Below, piece after piece: positions 1-7,616 of a stretch of DNA of 64,000 nt. A model generated the notes under the pieces. It had not been told where the DNA came from. It searched no databases and was given only the letters and a program-made list of their open reading frames with translations. The stretch's first letter is position 1, and each line of letters starts with the position of its first letter. The translations under genes and the position numbers were made by a program. Source of the DNA: CBDFKJ01 sp965248805 (GTDB lineage: Bacteria > Pseudomonadota > Alphaproteobacteria > UBA6615); the NCBI GenBank assembly GCA_965248805.1, contig CBDFKJ010000009.1, positions 1,054,001-1,118,000 on the forward strand, read 5' to 3'.

Positions 1-68
1 TCACCGACGCGCCGGCGCGCGGCGGCCCGCGGGCGACCAAATCCTATTCCCTCTCGCGCGACACTTGG

Positions 69-482
69 TTGACCCGTCACGCGCTACCCACGGTGTTGGT
101 CGCGGCTGCAGCGTTGGTCGATGCCGATGGCCGCGTGCTGCTGGCGCAACGCCCGCAGGGCAAGCACATGGCCGGCCTATGGGAATTCCCCGGCGGCAAG
201 GTCGCACCCGGCGAAACGCCGGAAGCGGCCCTGATCCGGGAGCTGCGCGAGGAGTTGGGGATCGACGTCCGCGGCAGTTGCCTGGCGCCGCTCGCGTTCG
301 CCAGCCATCGCTACGCGGCGTTCCATCTGCTGATGCCGCTGTTCGTGTGCCGGGTCTGGCGCGGCGATCCGCACCCCGGCGAGCATCAGGCGCTGGCCTG
401 GGTGCGGCCGGCGCGGCTGGGCGATTATGCCATGCCGCCGGCGGATGCGCCGTTGGTGGCGATCCTGCGCGATACCCTGTAG
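69..482 (+). CDS. mutT: MutT-type Nudix hydrolase (8-oxo-dGTP diphosphatase)
   Basis: A 137-residue protein that should hydrolyse oxidised nucleoside triphosphates, mainly 8-oxo-dGTP, and so prevent misincorporation. A complete Nudix box (GX5EX7REXXEEXG) spans about residues 43-65, preceded by the usual LWEFPGGK stretch. Length fits stand-alone MutT. The start is a TTG at 69; the same frame stays open to the window edge, so an upstream start cannot be excluded. The gene ends just before a leftward operon, so the two are convergent. Bases 1-68 could hold the end of an upstream gene, but nothing recognisable can be read there. Confidence 0.88.
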   Translation: MTRHALPTVLVAAAALVDADGRVLLAQRPQGKHMAGLWEFPGGKVAPGETPEAALIRELREELGIDVRGSCLAPLAFASHRYAAFHLLMPLFVCRVWRGDPHPGEHQALAWVRPARLGDYAMPPADAPLVAILRDTL

Positions 483-487
483 CAGCC

Positions 488-1270
488 TCAATTGTGGGCG
501 CTCAGGTCCTTGTAGGCCATGGACAGCGCCGATACCGCCACGGCGATGCCGGCATAGCCGATGGCTTGACCGATGAGTACGGCGAGCAATGTCACCGACA
601 GGCTGCCTTCTAGCCCGATCGCGGCCGCGATCGCGGTGACGATGCCGATCAAGACGACCTGCAGGACCACGAGTGGGACGAAGGGCAAGACGCTTAGCCA
701 CAGCAACCGCCAACCGTTGCCCGCGGTCATCTGCCAGCACTCCGCTAAGTGCATATTGTGGTCCGTCGCCACGGCGGGAAACATCGGCAAAACGCGCCCG
801 TAGGCCGGCAATAGCGCGATGGAGGCGACGACGGCGACGAAGCCCAATCCCGACGCGCCGGGACTGGCCACGGTCGGACTGCCGGAGGTGATCAGATACA
901 GGCTGGGAATCGACATCACCGCGCCGAAGGCCAGCAGCCACCCGAGAAAACGGAACTGCCGCCGGCCCCACTTCAATGCCGCGCCAACGGTGGAGGTTTC
1001 ACCCGGCACCAGGTACTTGCGATGCCAGGCGACCGCGAACATGGTGTAGAGCGCCGTCCCCAGCAAGACATTGATCAACACGAAACCGGCCTGAAGCGGC
1101 GCCACCCCGCCGTCGGTGCGCGCCAGGGACTCGGTGACTGCGCCTGCAATGGCCAAAATGATGATCGGCAGCGTTGCCAGCGCCATCAGGTCGGACCGTT
1201 CACGCATCGTGAAGGCGAAGGCGTTTTGCAGCGTTTGCCAAATGGCGATTTTGTGCGCGCCGACAGTCAT
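488..1270 (-). CDS. Multi-pass inner-membrane protein of unknown function
   Basis: A 260-residue protein with about six hydrophobic segments separated by short polar loops, so an integral inner-membrane protein. It has no motif I recognise. The frame is open further upstream, but the ATG at 1270 is preferred because the extension is proline/arginine-rich and overlaps the methyltransferase gene. It lies 13 bases after that gene on the same strand and is probably cotranscribed with it. Function is not assigned. Confidence 0.7.
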   Translation of the reverse strand: MTVGAHKIAIWQTLQNAFAFTMRERSDLMALATLPIIILAIAGAVTESLARTDGGVAPLQAGFVLINVLLGTALYTMFAVAWHRKYLVPGETSTVGAALKWGRRQFRFLGWLLAFGAVMSIPSLYLITSGSPTVASPGASGLGFVAVVASIALLPAYGRVLPMFPAVATDHNMHLAECWQMTAGNGWRLLWLSVLPFVPLVVLQVVLIGIVTAIAAAIGLEGSLSVTLLAVLIGQAIGYAGIAVAVSALSMAYKDLSAHN

Positions 1271-1283
1271 GCGCTGGTTGGTA

Positions 1284-2165
1284 TCAGTCCTGTGGGTCCC
1301 GGCCAAGGACGGCGGCGAGCGACGTGGCGCCGGCGCCGGGGCGCAGCGGCCGCGGCTGTGAGGCATCGGGTGCCCAGCCCGTCAGATAGACGATCTCAAG
1401 CGTCGCCGGGACGCGACCCGTGGCGTCGCCGTACAAGTCGGCATAGCGCGCCGCAACCGCCGACAGCGTCGATCGGCTTACGGGCGTGCGGCTTCGTGCG
1501 CGCAGCGCATTGCTTTGGCCCATGCCGCGCAGGTGCTGCATCAGGGCAAACGGCGTGTCGTAGGTCAGCGTCATGCGGTCGACATCGGCGACCGGCAGCG
1601 CAAACCCGGCCCGCTGCAGCAAGGCGGCGGCGTCGCGCAGATCAACCATCGGGGCGACCCGCGGGCCGGCGCCGCCTTCGTGTTCGATCTCCGCCTCGAG
1701 CCAGGCCCGCCGCAGCTCGATCAGGGAATCACCGCCAACCAGGGCCGCCAGGAACAGGCCATCGGGCGTCAACGTGTGGCGGATCTGGAGGAGAGCGCCG
1801 GGCAAGTCGCTGACGGTATGAAGCGCTAGCGCGCTCAGGACCAGGTCGAATTGGCGCTCAGGGAAAGGCAGCGCCTCCTCATCGGCACACAGGCGGATGC
1901 CGCTTGCACGCTTGGCCATCGCCGGCGAAAGATCGGCCTGCACGAGCGCACCGATCTTGTGGCCGGCGAGCACCTGCTGGCCCAACCAACCGGTATGGCA
2001 CCCCAGTTCCAGCGCCAGCGAAAAGTCGCGGCGGACGTCGTCCAGTCGGTCGAGCAGGCGTGCAACGACTTCCTTGTACAGCCCGTCATGCCGGTCGAAC
2101 GCCGGCGCGGCCCGGTCGCGGCGGGCCCGCACACAGGCGCGGTCGAACAGGGCAGGATCATCCAT
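1284..2165 (-). CDS. SAM-dependent methyltransferase, NDUFAF5/BioC-like
   Basis: A 293-residue class I methyltransferase. The opening region (FDRACVRARRDRAAPAF) and the SAM-binding segment (ALELGCHTG, then VQADLSPAM) match the alphaproteobacterial relatives of mitochondrial NDUFAF5, a complex I assembly factor; BioC is the other close family. The post-SAM motif VLSALALHTVSDLPG is also typical. The ATG at 2165 is chosen over one 24 bases upstream because family members begin shortly before the FDR motif. It is divergent from comF, the usual neighbourhood in Alphaproteobacteria, and heads a two-gene leftward unit with the membrane protein. Whether it acts on a respiratory complex is inference from family. 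Confidence 0.78.
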   Translation of the reverse strand: MDDPALFDRACVRARRDRAAPAFDRHDGLYKEVVARLLDRLDDVRRDFSLALELGCHTGWLGQQVLAGHKIGALVQADLSPAMAKRASGIRLCADEEALPFPERQFDLVLSALALHTVSDLPGALLQIRHTLTPDGLFLAALVGGDSLIELRRAWLEAEIEHEGGAGPRVAPMVDLRDAAALLQRAGFALPVADVDRMTLTYDTPFALMQHLRGMGQSNALRARSRTPVSRSTLSAVAARYADLYGDATGRVPATLEIVYLTGWAPDASQPRPLRPGAGATSLAAVLGRDPQD

Positions 2166-2246
2166 ACGCGATAATATGTGCTCGGCCACCGGGGCGACAA
2201 AGGGCTGCCGTTGACAGGGGGGCGGCGGCAGCGGTCAGATCGGGGT

Positions 2247-3004
2247 ATGTCGGCGATTATCGAAGGGGTGGCCGTCTGTCGGCGGCTCGGCGGACGCGTG
2301 CTCGATCTCCTGTTGCCACCGCAATGTGTGGCCTGTGGCGAGCCGGTGCCGACGCCCGGCATGCTATGTGCGGACTGCTGGCCGCAGGTGCAGTTTCTGG
2401 CGCCGCCGCACTGCATCGCATGCGGCTATCCGTTCGATTTCGCCTACGACGATGAATCGCTGTGCCTGGCGTGTACGCGCGACCCTCCGCCGTACGACCG
2501 GGCGCGGTCGGTGATGCGCTACGATGACTTCAGCCGCAACCTCGTCCTGCGTTTCAAGCGTGCAGATCATACGGAGCGCGCGCCGGCCTTCGGCCACCGG
2601 ATGGCGCGGCCGCGCCGGAGCTTGCCACCGACGCCGATGTGATCATGCCGGTACCGCTCCATTGGACACGACTGTTCGCGCGCCGATACAACCAAGCGGG
2701 CCTGCTGGCGCGGGCGTTGGGCCGCGTGGCCGGCCGCCCGGTCGCGCCGGACCTGCTCGTGCGGCGTCGGCGCACGCCGAGCCAAGGCAGGCTGAGCGCA
2801 GCCGGCCGCAGTCGTAATGTACGTGCCGCCTTTGCGCTCGCCCCGAGACGTGTGGCGGAAATTCGCGACCGCCGCGTGCTTTTGGTGGACGACGTGTTCA
2901 CGACTGGCGCGACGGTTTACGAATGTGCCCGCACGCTGCGCCGCGCCGGTGCCGCCGGGGTCGACGTGATTACGCTGGCGCGCGTCGTTCGGCCGCAGCG
3001 ATAA
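2247..3004 (+). pseudogene. comF: ComF-family phosphoribosyltransferase, apparent frameshift
   Basis: Two adjacent frames together make one ComF protein of about 250 residues. The first frame (2247 to the stop at 2641) has the N-terminal zinc-ribbon cysteines (CVAC, CADC, CIAC, CLAC) and the conserved YDDFSR/LVLRFK stretch. The second (from about 2610 to 3004) has the PRTase part, including RRYNQAGLLA and the PRPP loop VLLVDDVFTTGAT. The switch falls at about 2601-2620 and fits loss of one base. ComF proteins are linked to competence and DNA uptake. The lesion may be a real mutation or a sequencing error; nothing else in the gene has decayed. Confidence 0.8.
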
Positions 3005-3104
3005 CCCTACAATGCCAGGCGATTGGCGCTTCAGGGCGGCGCGGCGAGCGTGGCGGGCCGGTTGGCAATCGCCTATAATGCGGCCGGGAAAGCGAAGCGT
3101 GCCG

Positions 3105-3368
3105 ATGAAACCGGTCGAGATCTATACCAGCCCGTTGTGCGGCTACTTGTGGATGGCCAAGCGACTGCTCAAGTCGAAGGGCGTGGACATCAGCGAGACC
3201 AATGTGCTGCGCCACCCCGGCAAGCGCCCCGAGATGGTTGCGCGCGCCGGCGGCCGAACGTCGGTGCCGCAAGTGTTCATCGGCGGGGCGCATATCGGCG
3301 GCTGCACCGAGCTCAAGGCACTCGATGATCGCGGCGAACTCGACCGGCTGCTGGAGGAGGCAAAATGA
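3105..3368 (+). CDS. grxC: Glutaredoxin 3-like protein with a single-cysteine CGYL active site
   Basis: An 87-residue thioredoxin-fold protein of glutaredoxin 3 size. The TSVPQVFIG cis-proline loop and the GG(C)TEL glutathione-binding segment are both present. The active site, normally CPYC or CGYC, reads Cys12-Gly-Tyr-Leu15, so the second cysteine is missing. Such a protein could still do monothiol glutathione chemistry but not dithiol disulfide reduction. The ATG at 3105 is chosen because family members start about ten residues before the active site. The stop overlaps the next gene's start (ATGA), so the two are translationally coupled. Confidence 0.85.
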   Translation: MKPVEIYTSPLCGYLWMAKRLLKSKGVDISETNVLRHPGKRPEMVARAGGRTSVPQVFIGGAHIGGCTELKALDDRGELDRLLEEAK

Positions 3369-4228
3369 CAATCGGGCACGACACCGCGTTCCGTGTGGCA
3401 CTGGTGCAGTTCACCGCCAGCGCCGATCCGGATCAGAATCTCGCCACCGTCAGTGGGATGGTGCGCGACGCCCGCGCCGGGGGCGCGGCGCTGATCTGTA
3501 CGCCGGAGAACACCGGCTACATGGAGGCCGACGACGCGGCGAAGATCGCCAAAGCCCAAACCGAGCCCGAGCACCGCGTCCTGCGCGCCTATCGGGCATT
3601 GGCGACCGAGGTCGAGGCTTCGCTGCTGGTCGGTAGCCTCAACGTCATCGTCAACGACATGGCCAAGATCGCCAATCGGAGCTTTTTGCTCGCGCCCGAT
3701 GGCGGCATCGCCGGGCGCTACGACAAGATCCACATGTTCGATGTCGACTTGCCCGGCCGCGAGATCTATCGCGAGTCCGACACGGTCTCCGCCGGCGATC
3801 GTGCGGTGGTTGCGCCGACGCCATGGGGCGGGCTGGGGATGAGCATTTGCTACGATGTGCGCTTCCCGCACCTCTACCGTGCTTTGGCACACGCGGGAGC
3901 GCGGTTCATCACCGTGCCCGCCGCCTTCACGGTACCGACCGGTCGCGCGCACTGGCACGTGCTCCTGCGCGCGCGCGCCATCGAGACCGCCTGCTACGTG
4001 TTCGCGCCGGCCCAGGTCGGCACTCACCCGGGCAACCGCCGCACCTTCGGCCATTCACTGATCGTTTCACCCTGGGGCGAGGTCATCGCCGATGGCGGCG
4101 ATGCGCCCGGCGTTGTCAGTGCCGACATCGATCCCAGCAAGATCGACGCCGCGCGCAATGCAGTCCCGGCGCTCGCCCACGATCGCCCGTTCGCGTTGCC
4201 GCCGCCGAGCGCTCAGGCCGCGGAGTAG
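3365..4228 (+). CDS. Carbon-nitrogen hydrolase (nitrilase superfamily, Nit1-like amidase)
   Basis: A 287-residue nitrilase-superfamily enzyme with the catalytic triad visible: Glu48 in TPENTGYME, Lys121 in GRYDKIHMFDVDLP and Cys162 in MSICYDVRFPHLYR. The DVDLPG and RFP features match the Nit1/Nit2 omega-amidase branch. Relatives hydrolyse deaminated glutathione or alpha-ketoglutaramate, which fits the coupling to a glutaredoxin gene, but the substrate here is inference. The ATG overlaps the glutaredoxin stop by four bases. Confidence 0.85.
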   Translation: MTIGHDTAFRVALVQFTASADPDQNLATVSGMVRDARAGGAALICTPENTGYMEADDAAKIAKAQTEPEHRVLRAYRALATEVEASLLVGSLNVIVNDMAKIANRSFLLAPDGGIAGRYDKIHMFDVDLPGREIYRESDTVSAGDRAVVAPTPWGGLGMSICYDVRFPHLYRALAHAGARFITVPAAFTVPTGRAHWHVLLRARAIETACYVFAPAQVGTHPGNRRTFGHSLIVSPWGEVIADGGDAPGVVSADIDPSKIDAARNAVPALAHDRPFALPPPSAQAAE

Positions 4229-4234
4229 GGTAAC

Positions 4235-4805
4235 CTATCCGGGTTTGACCACGCCCGTTCGCTCAGGAAGGATTGCGCGGGGCGCATCATCTCTCACGGC
4301 GCAAAGCCGCTGCAATACGGCGGGCTTGGGCGTATCGACGATACCGTGCTCATAGGCGACAACCGCCAAATGGTCATGCGTCGCCGCTAGCAACTCGCCC
4401 GGTTCGAGCAGAAGATCAGGCCCGCGCGGCCGCCCGAATCGCTCATTTCCGCGGGCGAACGTCTCGTAGATCAGCACGCCGCCGGCGCCCACGGCCGTAA
4501 CGATGTGCGCCAGCAAGGGGCGATGCAGGTAGTTGGCGACCACGACCGGCATCGAAGGTTTCCGTGCCGAACGGCCAGCCGCGCTCCGAATCGGCCTCGA
4601 CGGCGGTGACTGAGTCACCGGCAGCCATGTCCGCGATGGCCGAGACATCGCGGTCCACCGCAGTGACGCGATGGCCAAGTGTCGCCAACAAACGCGCGTT
4701 GCGGCCGGCGTCGCAGGCCACGTCCAGCACCGTGCCGCCCGGCGCGATCAGCGGCGCAAATCGCCTCACCCACGGCGACGGCACGGTAACTTCGTGGTTC
4801 GGCAT
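4235..4805 (-). pseudogene. SAM-dependent methyltransferase, frameshifted
   Basis: Two overlapping leftward frames join into one methyltransferase of about 190 residues. The N-terminal frame starts at 4805 and has the SAM-binding segment GGTVLDVACDAGRNARLLA. The C-terminal frame resumes with VVVANYLHRPLL and continues to 4235. The break is at about 4545-4556, right after GTETFDA, and fits one extra G in a short G run. Relatives are small class I methyltransferases of the TehB-like type; the substrate is unknown. It is convergent with the nitrilase-family gene. Sequencing error is possible, since removing one base restores the whole frame. Confidence 0.72.
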
Positions 4806-4904
4806 TCGTGTGTATGCGTGCTAAGGCCTTGCAACTCGGCGCAAAAAGTACGAAGTGAACGGTGAAATCGCAGCTCGATATCGCCTATCGAGAGGTTGCC
4901 GTAG

Positions 4905-5306
4905 ATGATCCGGTACGCGCTTCGCTGCACCAATGACCATGAGTTCGAAGGCTGGTTTCAGAGCAGCCAGACCTTTGAAAAGCAGGTCAAGAAAAAGCAG
5001 GTTTCCTGTGCCGTGTGCGGCGCGACCAAGGTCGTGAAGGCGCCCATGGCGCCCGCGGTTGCCGGCCGGCGCGGCGAGGCCGAGACGAAGCGAACGAAGG
5101 CGCTGTTGCAGGCCGTGCGCAAGCATGTCGAGGCCAATTGCGACTATGTCGGTCCACGCTTCGCCGAGGAGGCGCGACGCATCCACTACGGCGAGACCGA
5201 GGCCCGGGGAATCTACGGCGAAGCCAGCGATCAGCAGGCCGGGGAACTGGAGGACGAGGGCATTAAAGTCGCTCGCATGCCGTTGCCTCGCCGCCCCGAC
5301 TGCTAG
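4905..5306 (+). CDS. DUF1178 family protein
   Basis: A 133-residue protein that matches DUF1178, a family of unknown function common in Alphaproteobacteria. It has the typical opening MIRYALRC, the CAVCGA motif near residue 38 that pairs with an earlier cysteine as a likely zinc-ribbon site, and the C-terminal ARGIYGEAS segment. The ATG at 4905 follows a GAGAGG-like ribosome binding site. A perfect inverted repeat (TCGATA, five bases, TATCGA) lies at 4875-4891 just upstream and could be an operator. The last 44 bases overlap the end of ubiG on the other strand. Confidence 0.85.
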   Translation: MIRYALRCTNDHEFEGWFQSSQTFEKQVKKKQVSCAVCGATKVVKAPMAPAVAGRRGEAETKRTKALLQAVRKHVEANCDYVGPRFAEEARRIHYGETEARGIYGEASDQQAGELEDEGIKVARMPLPRRPDC

Positions 5307-6093
5307 GTTTCTTTCGTCGGCCACCGGCCCGCCCGCGTTCGGCGATCCCGAACGCCATGTAGTTGACGCCGGTCCGTTGCTTGTTGAGCCGCCAGCGGTC
5401 GGTCAGCGGATCGTAAACGACGCCCCTGCAATCGGTGACTTTGACGCCGCCGGCCTGCAGTCCTGCGTCCATTTCCGCCGGTCGCACGAATTTTCGCCAG
5501 TCGTGGGTGCCGCGCGGTAGCCACCGCAGCACGTACTCGGCGCCCACGATGGCCTGCAGCAGGGATTTCATCGTCCGGTTGAGCGTTGCCGCGACAAGCG
5601 CCCCGCCCGGTCGCACCAGCCGCGCACACGCGCTCAGGAACGCGGGGACATCTGCCACATGCTCGACGACTTCGACGGTAACGACGAGGTCGAAGCGCTC
5701 CCGTGTTGCGGCCAGCGCCTCTGCGGTTTGCAGCCGGTAGTCGATGTCCAGACCCATGGCAGCGGCGTGATGGCGGGCTACGTCCAGAGTGGTTTCACTG
5801 GCGTCGATGCCAGTGACTTCGGCGCCGAGGCGCGCCAGAGGCTCCGCCAGCAGACCGCCGCCGCAGCCGATATCGAGCACGCAAAGGCCCCGCAGCGGGT
5901 GCTTCGAATTGGCATCGCGTCCGAAATGCGCGCACGCATGGTCTCGTATGAAACGCAAGCGCGGGGGATTGAGCTTGTGCAACGGTGCAAACGGCCCGTC
6001 GGCCTCCCACCAGCGTTGCGCGTCCTGCTCGAAGCGTGCCACTTCGCCCGCGTCGACCGACGTATCGCTGGTTGTCTGAGCCGGCCTACTCAT
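5263..6093 (-). CDS. ubiG: Ubiquinone biosynthesis O-methyltransferase
   Basis: A 276-residue UbiG, which carries out both O-methylation steps in ubiquinone synthesis. Diagnostic features are the N-terminal FEQDAQRWWEADGPFAPLH segment, the SAM motif VLDIGCGGGLLAEPLA, and the C-terminal GVNYMAFG. The ATG at 6093 places the family motif at the expected distance; upstream sequence in the same frame shows no UbiG similarity. It is divergent from lysC, an arrangement seen widely in Alphaproteobacteria. Its tail overlaps DUF1178 by 44 bases, tail to tail. Confidence 0.92.
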   Translation of the reverse strand: MSRPAQTTSDTSVDAGEVARFEQDAQRWWEADGPFAPLHKLNPPRLRFIRDHACAHFGRDANSKHPLRGLCVLDIGCGGGLLAEPLARLGAEVTGIDASETTLDVARHHAAAMGLDIDYRLQTAEALAATRERFDLVVTVEVVEHVADVPAFLSACARLVRPGGALVAATLNRTMKSLLQAIVGAEYVLRWLPRGTHDWRKFVRPAEMDAGLQAGGVKVTDCRGVVYDPLTDRWRLNKQRTGVNYMAFGIAERGRAGGRRKKPSSRGGEATACERL

Positions 6094-6226
6094 CGCCCCA
6101 AAACAGCTGATTCGCCGCCCGCGCGGCCCGTTGCCCAGGCTTGCCTGGCTGGGTGGGGCCGAGTATGGATAGCCCGCCGTCGCCGCACAAGTCGCTGCGG
6201 ACAATCCTCCGGCTGAGAGCGCGACA

Positions 6227-7465
6227 TTGGCACGCATTGTGGTGAAATTCGGCGGCACCTCGGTCGCCGACCTCGATCACATTCGTGCCGCGGCGGCCAA
6301 GGTGAAGCGCGAGGTCGAGCATGGCCATGAGGTTGCCGTCACGGTGTCGGCGATGGCCGGCGTCACCGACGAACTGGTCGGTCTGACACGGCAGGCCAAC
6401 CCGATCCATGACGCGCGCGAATACGACGTCGTGTTGTCCAGCGGTGAGCAGGTCACCAGCGGCCTGATGGCGCTGTGCCTGCAGGCCGACGGTATCGCCG
6501 CCCGCTCGTGGCTGGGTTGGCAGATCCCCATTCGCTCCGACGACGCGCACGGCAATGCCCGCATCGAGGCGATCGAGGCCGACGAACTGGCGCGCCGTAT
6601 GGCCGATGGCCAGGTGCCGGTCATCGCGGGCTTCCAAGCGCTGGCGACCGACAACCGCATCTCGACGCTTGGCCGTGGCGGCTCCGACACGACCGCCGTC
6701 GCGCTCGCCGCCGCGTTGGGCGCCGACCGCTGCGACATTTATACCGACGTCGACGGCGTCTACACCTCCGACCCACGCATAGTGACGAAGGCGCGACGGA
6801 TCGCTAGGATCACCTATGAAGAGATGATCGAAATGGCGTCGGCAGGCGCCCGGGTCCTGCAGACGCGCGCCGTCGAAATGGCGATGAAGCACGGCGTCCG
6901 TTTGCAGGTGTTGTCGACCTTCGCCGACACGGTGGGCAGTGACGAGCCGGGGACCCTGCTCGTAGACGAGGAAGAAGTTTTGGAACAGGAGATCGTCACC
7001 GGCGTAACCTACAGCCGCGACGAAGCGAAGATCACGCTGATCAAGGTAGCGGACCGGCCCGGCGTGGCCGCGGCCATATTCGGCCCGCTGGCCGATGCCA
7101 ACGTCAATGTCGACATGATCGTGCAGAACATATCCGAAGACGGGCGCACGACCGACATGACCTTCACGACCTCGCGCGGCGATCTCGATCGCGCGGTCGC
7201 GTTGCTGAAGCAGCACGGAAGAGAGTTGGGCGTATCGAAGATACTGCAGGACGCGAACGTGGTGAAGGTGTCGGTGATTGGCGTCGGCATGCGCTCCCAT
7301 GCCGGCGTGGCGCAGCGGATGTTCAAGACGTTGGGGGAGAAGGGCATCAATATCGGCGTGATCTCCACCTCTGAAATCAAGATCAGCGTCCTGATCGACG
7401 AGGAGTTCACCGAGCTGGCGCTGCGCGCGCTGCATACGGCCTACGGCCTCGACAAGGCCGACTAG
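6227..7465 (+). CDS. lysC: Aspartate kinase
   Basis: A 412-residue aspartokinase, the first enzyme of the aspartate family (lysine, threonine, methionine, diaminopimelate). The kinase domain has the KFGGTSV opening, the GRGGSDTTA phosphate-binding motif and the DVDGVYTSDPR segment. Two ACT regulatory domains follow from about residue 260 (KVADRPGVAAAIF and VIGVGMRSHAGVA). Length is normal for the monofunctional, feedback-regulated form. The start is TTG at 6227; no ATG lies close enough to make a full kinase domain. Confidence 0.95.
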   Translation: MARIVVKFGGTSVADLDHIRAAAAKVKREVEHGHEVAVTVSAMAGVTDELVGLTRQANPIHDAREYDVVLSSGEQVTSGLMALCLQADGIAARSWLGWQIPIRSDDAHGNARIEAIEADELARRMADGQVPVIAGFQALATDNRISTLGRGGSDTTAVALAAALGADRCDIYTDVDGVYTSDPRIVTKARRIARITYEEMIEMASAGARVLQTRAVEMAMKHGVRLQVLSTFADTVGSDEPGTLLVDEEEVLEQEIVTGVTYSRDEAKITLIKVADRPGVAAAIFGPLADANVNVDMIVQNISEDGRTTDMTFTTSRGDLDRAVALLKQHGRELGVSKILQDANVVKVSVIGVGMRSHAGVAQRMFKTLGEKGINIGVISTSEIKISVLIDEEFTELALRALHTAYGLDKAD

Positions 7466-7544
7466 ACGCGCGAGCCCCTGGGGCGCGTTGCCCGGTTGGC
7501 GGGGCGGCGCGGCAATCGATCAATGTGGCTGCGGACGAGGTTCG

Positions 7545-7616
7545 ATGAGCCGAGGGCCGGCGTTTGATATGCGCGAAGCCTGGGCACGCTACGGGCCGCG
7601 GGACTTCGAGCGATGA
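7545..7616 (+). CDS. Possible 23-residue leader ORF coupled to ptsP
   Basis: A short reading frame from ATG 7545 (or ATG 7569) ends in TGA at 7614-7616, and that stop overlaps the ptsP ATG as ATGA. The peptide is rich in arginine and aromatic residues. Such coupling can be a real leader or simple chance in a GC-rich intergenic region. I see no family match and list it only because of the coupling. Confidence 0.2.
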   Translation: MSRGPAFDMREAWARYGPRDFER

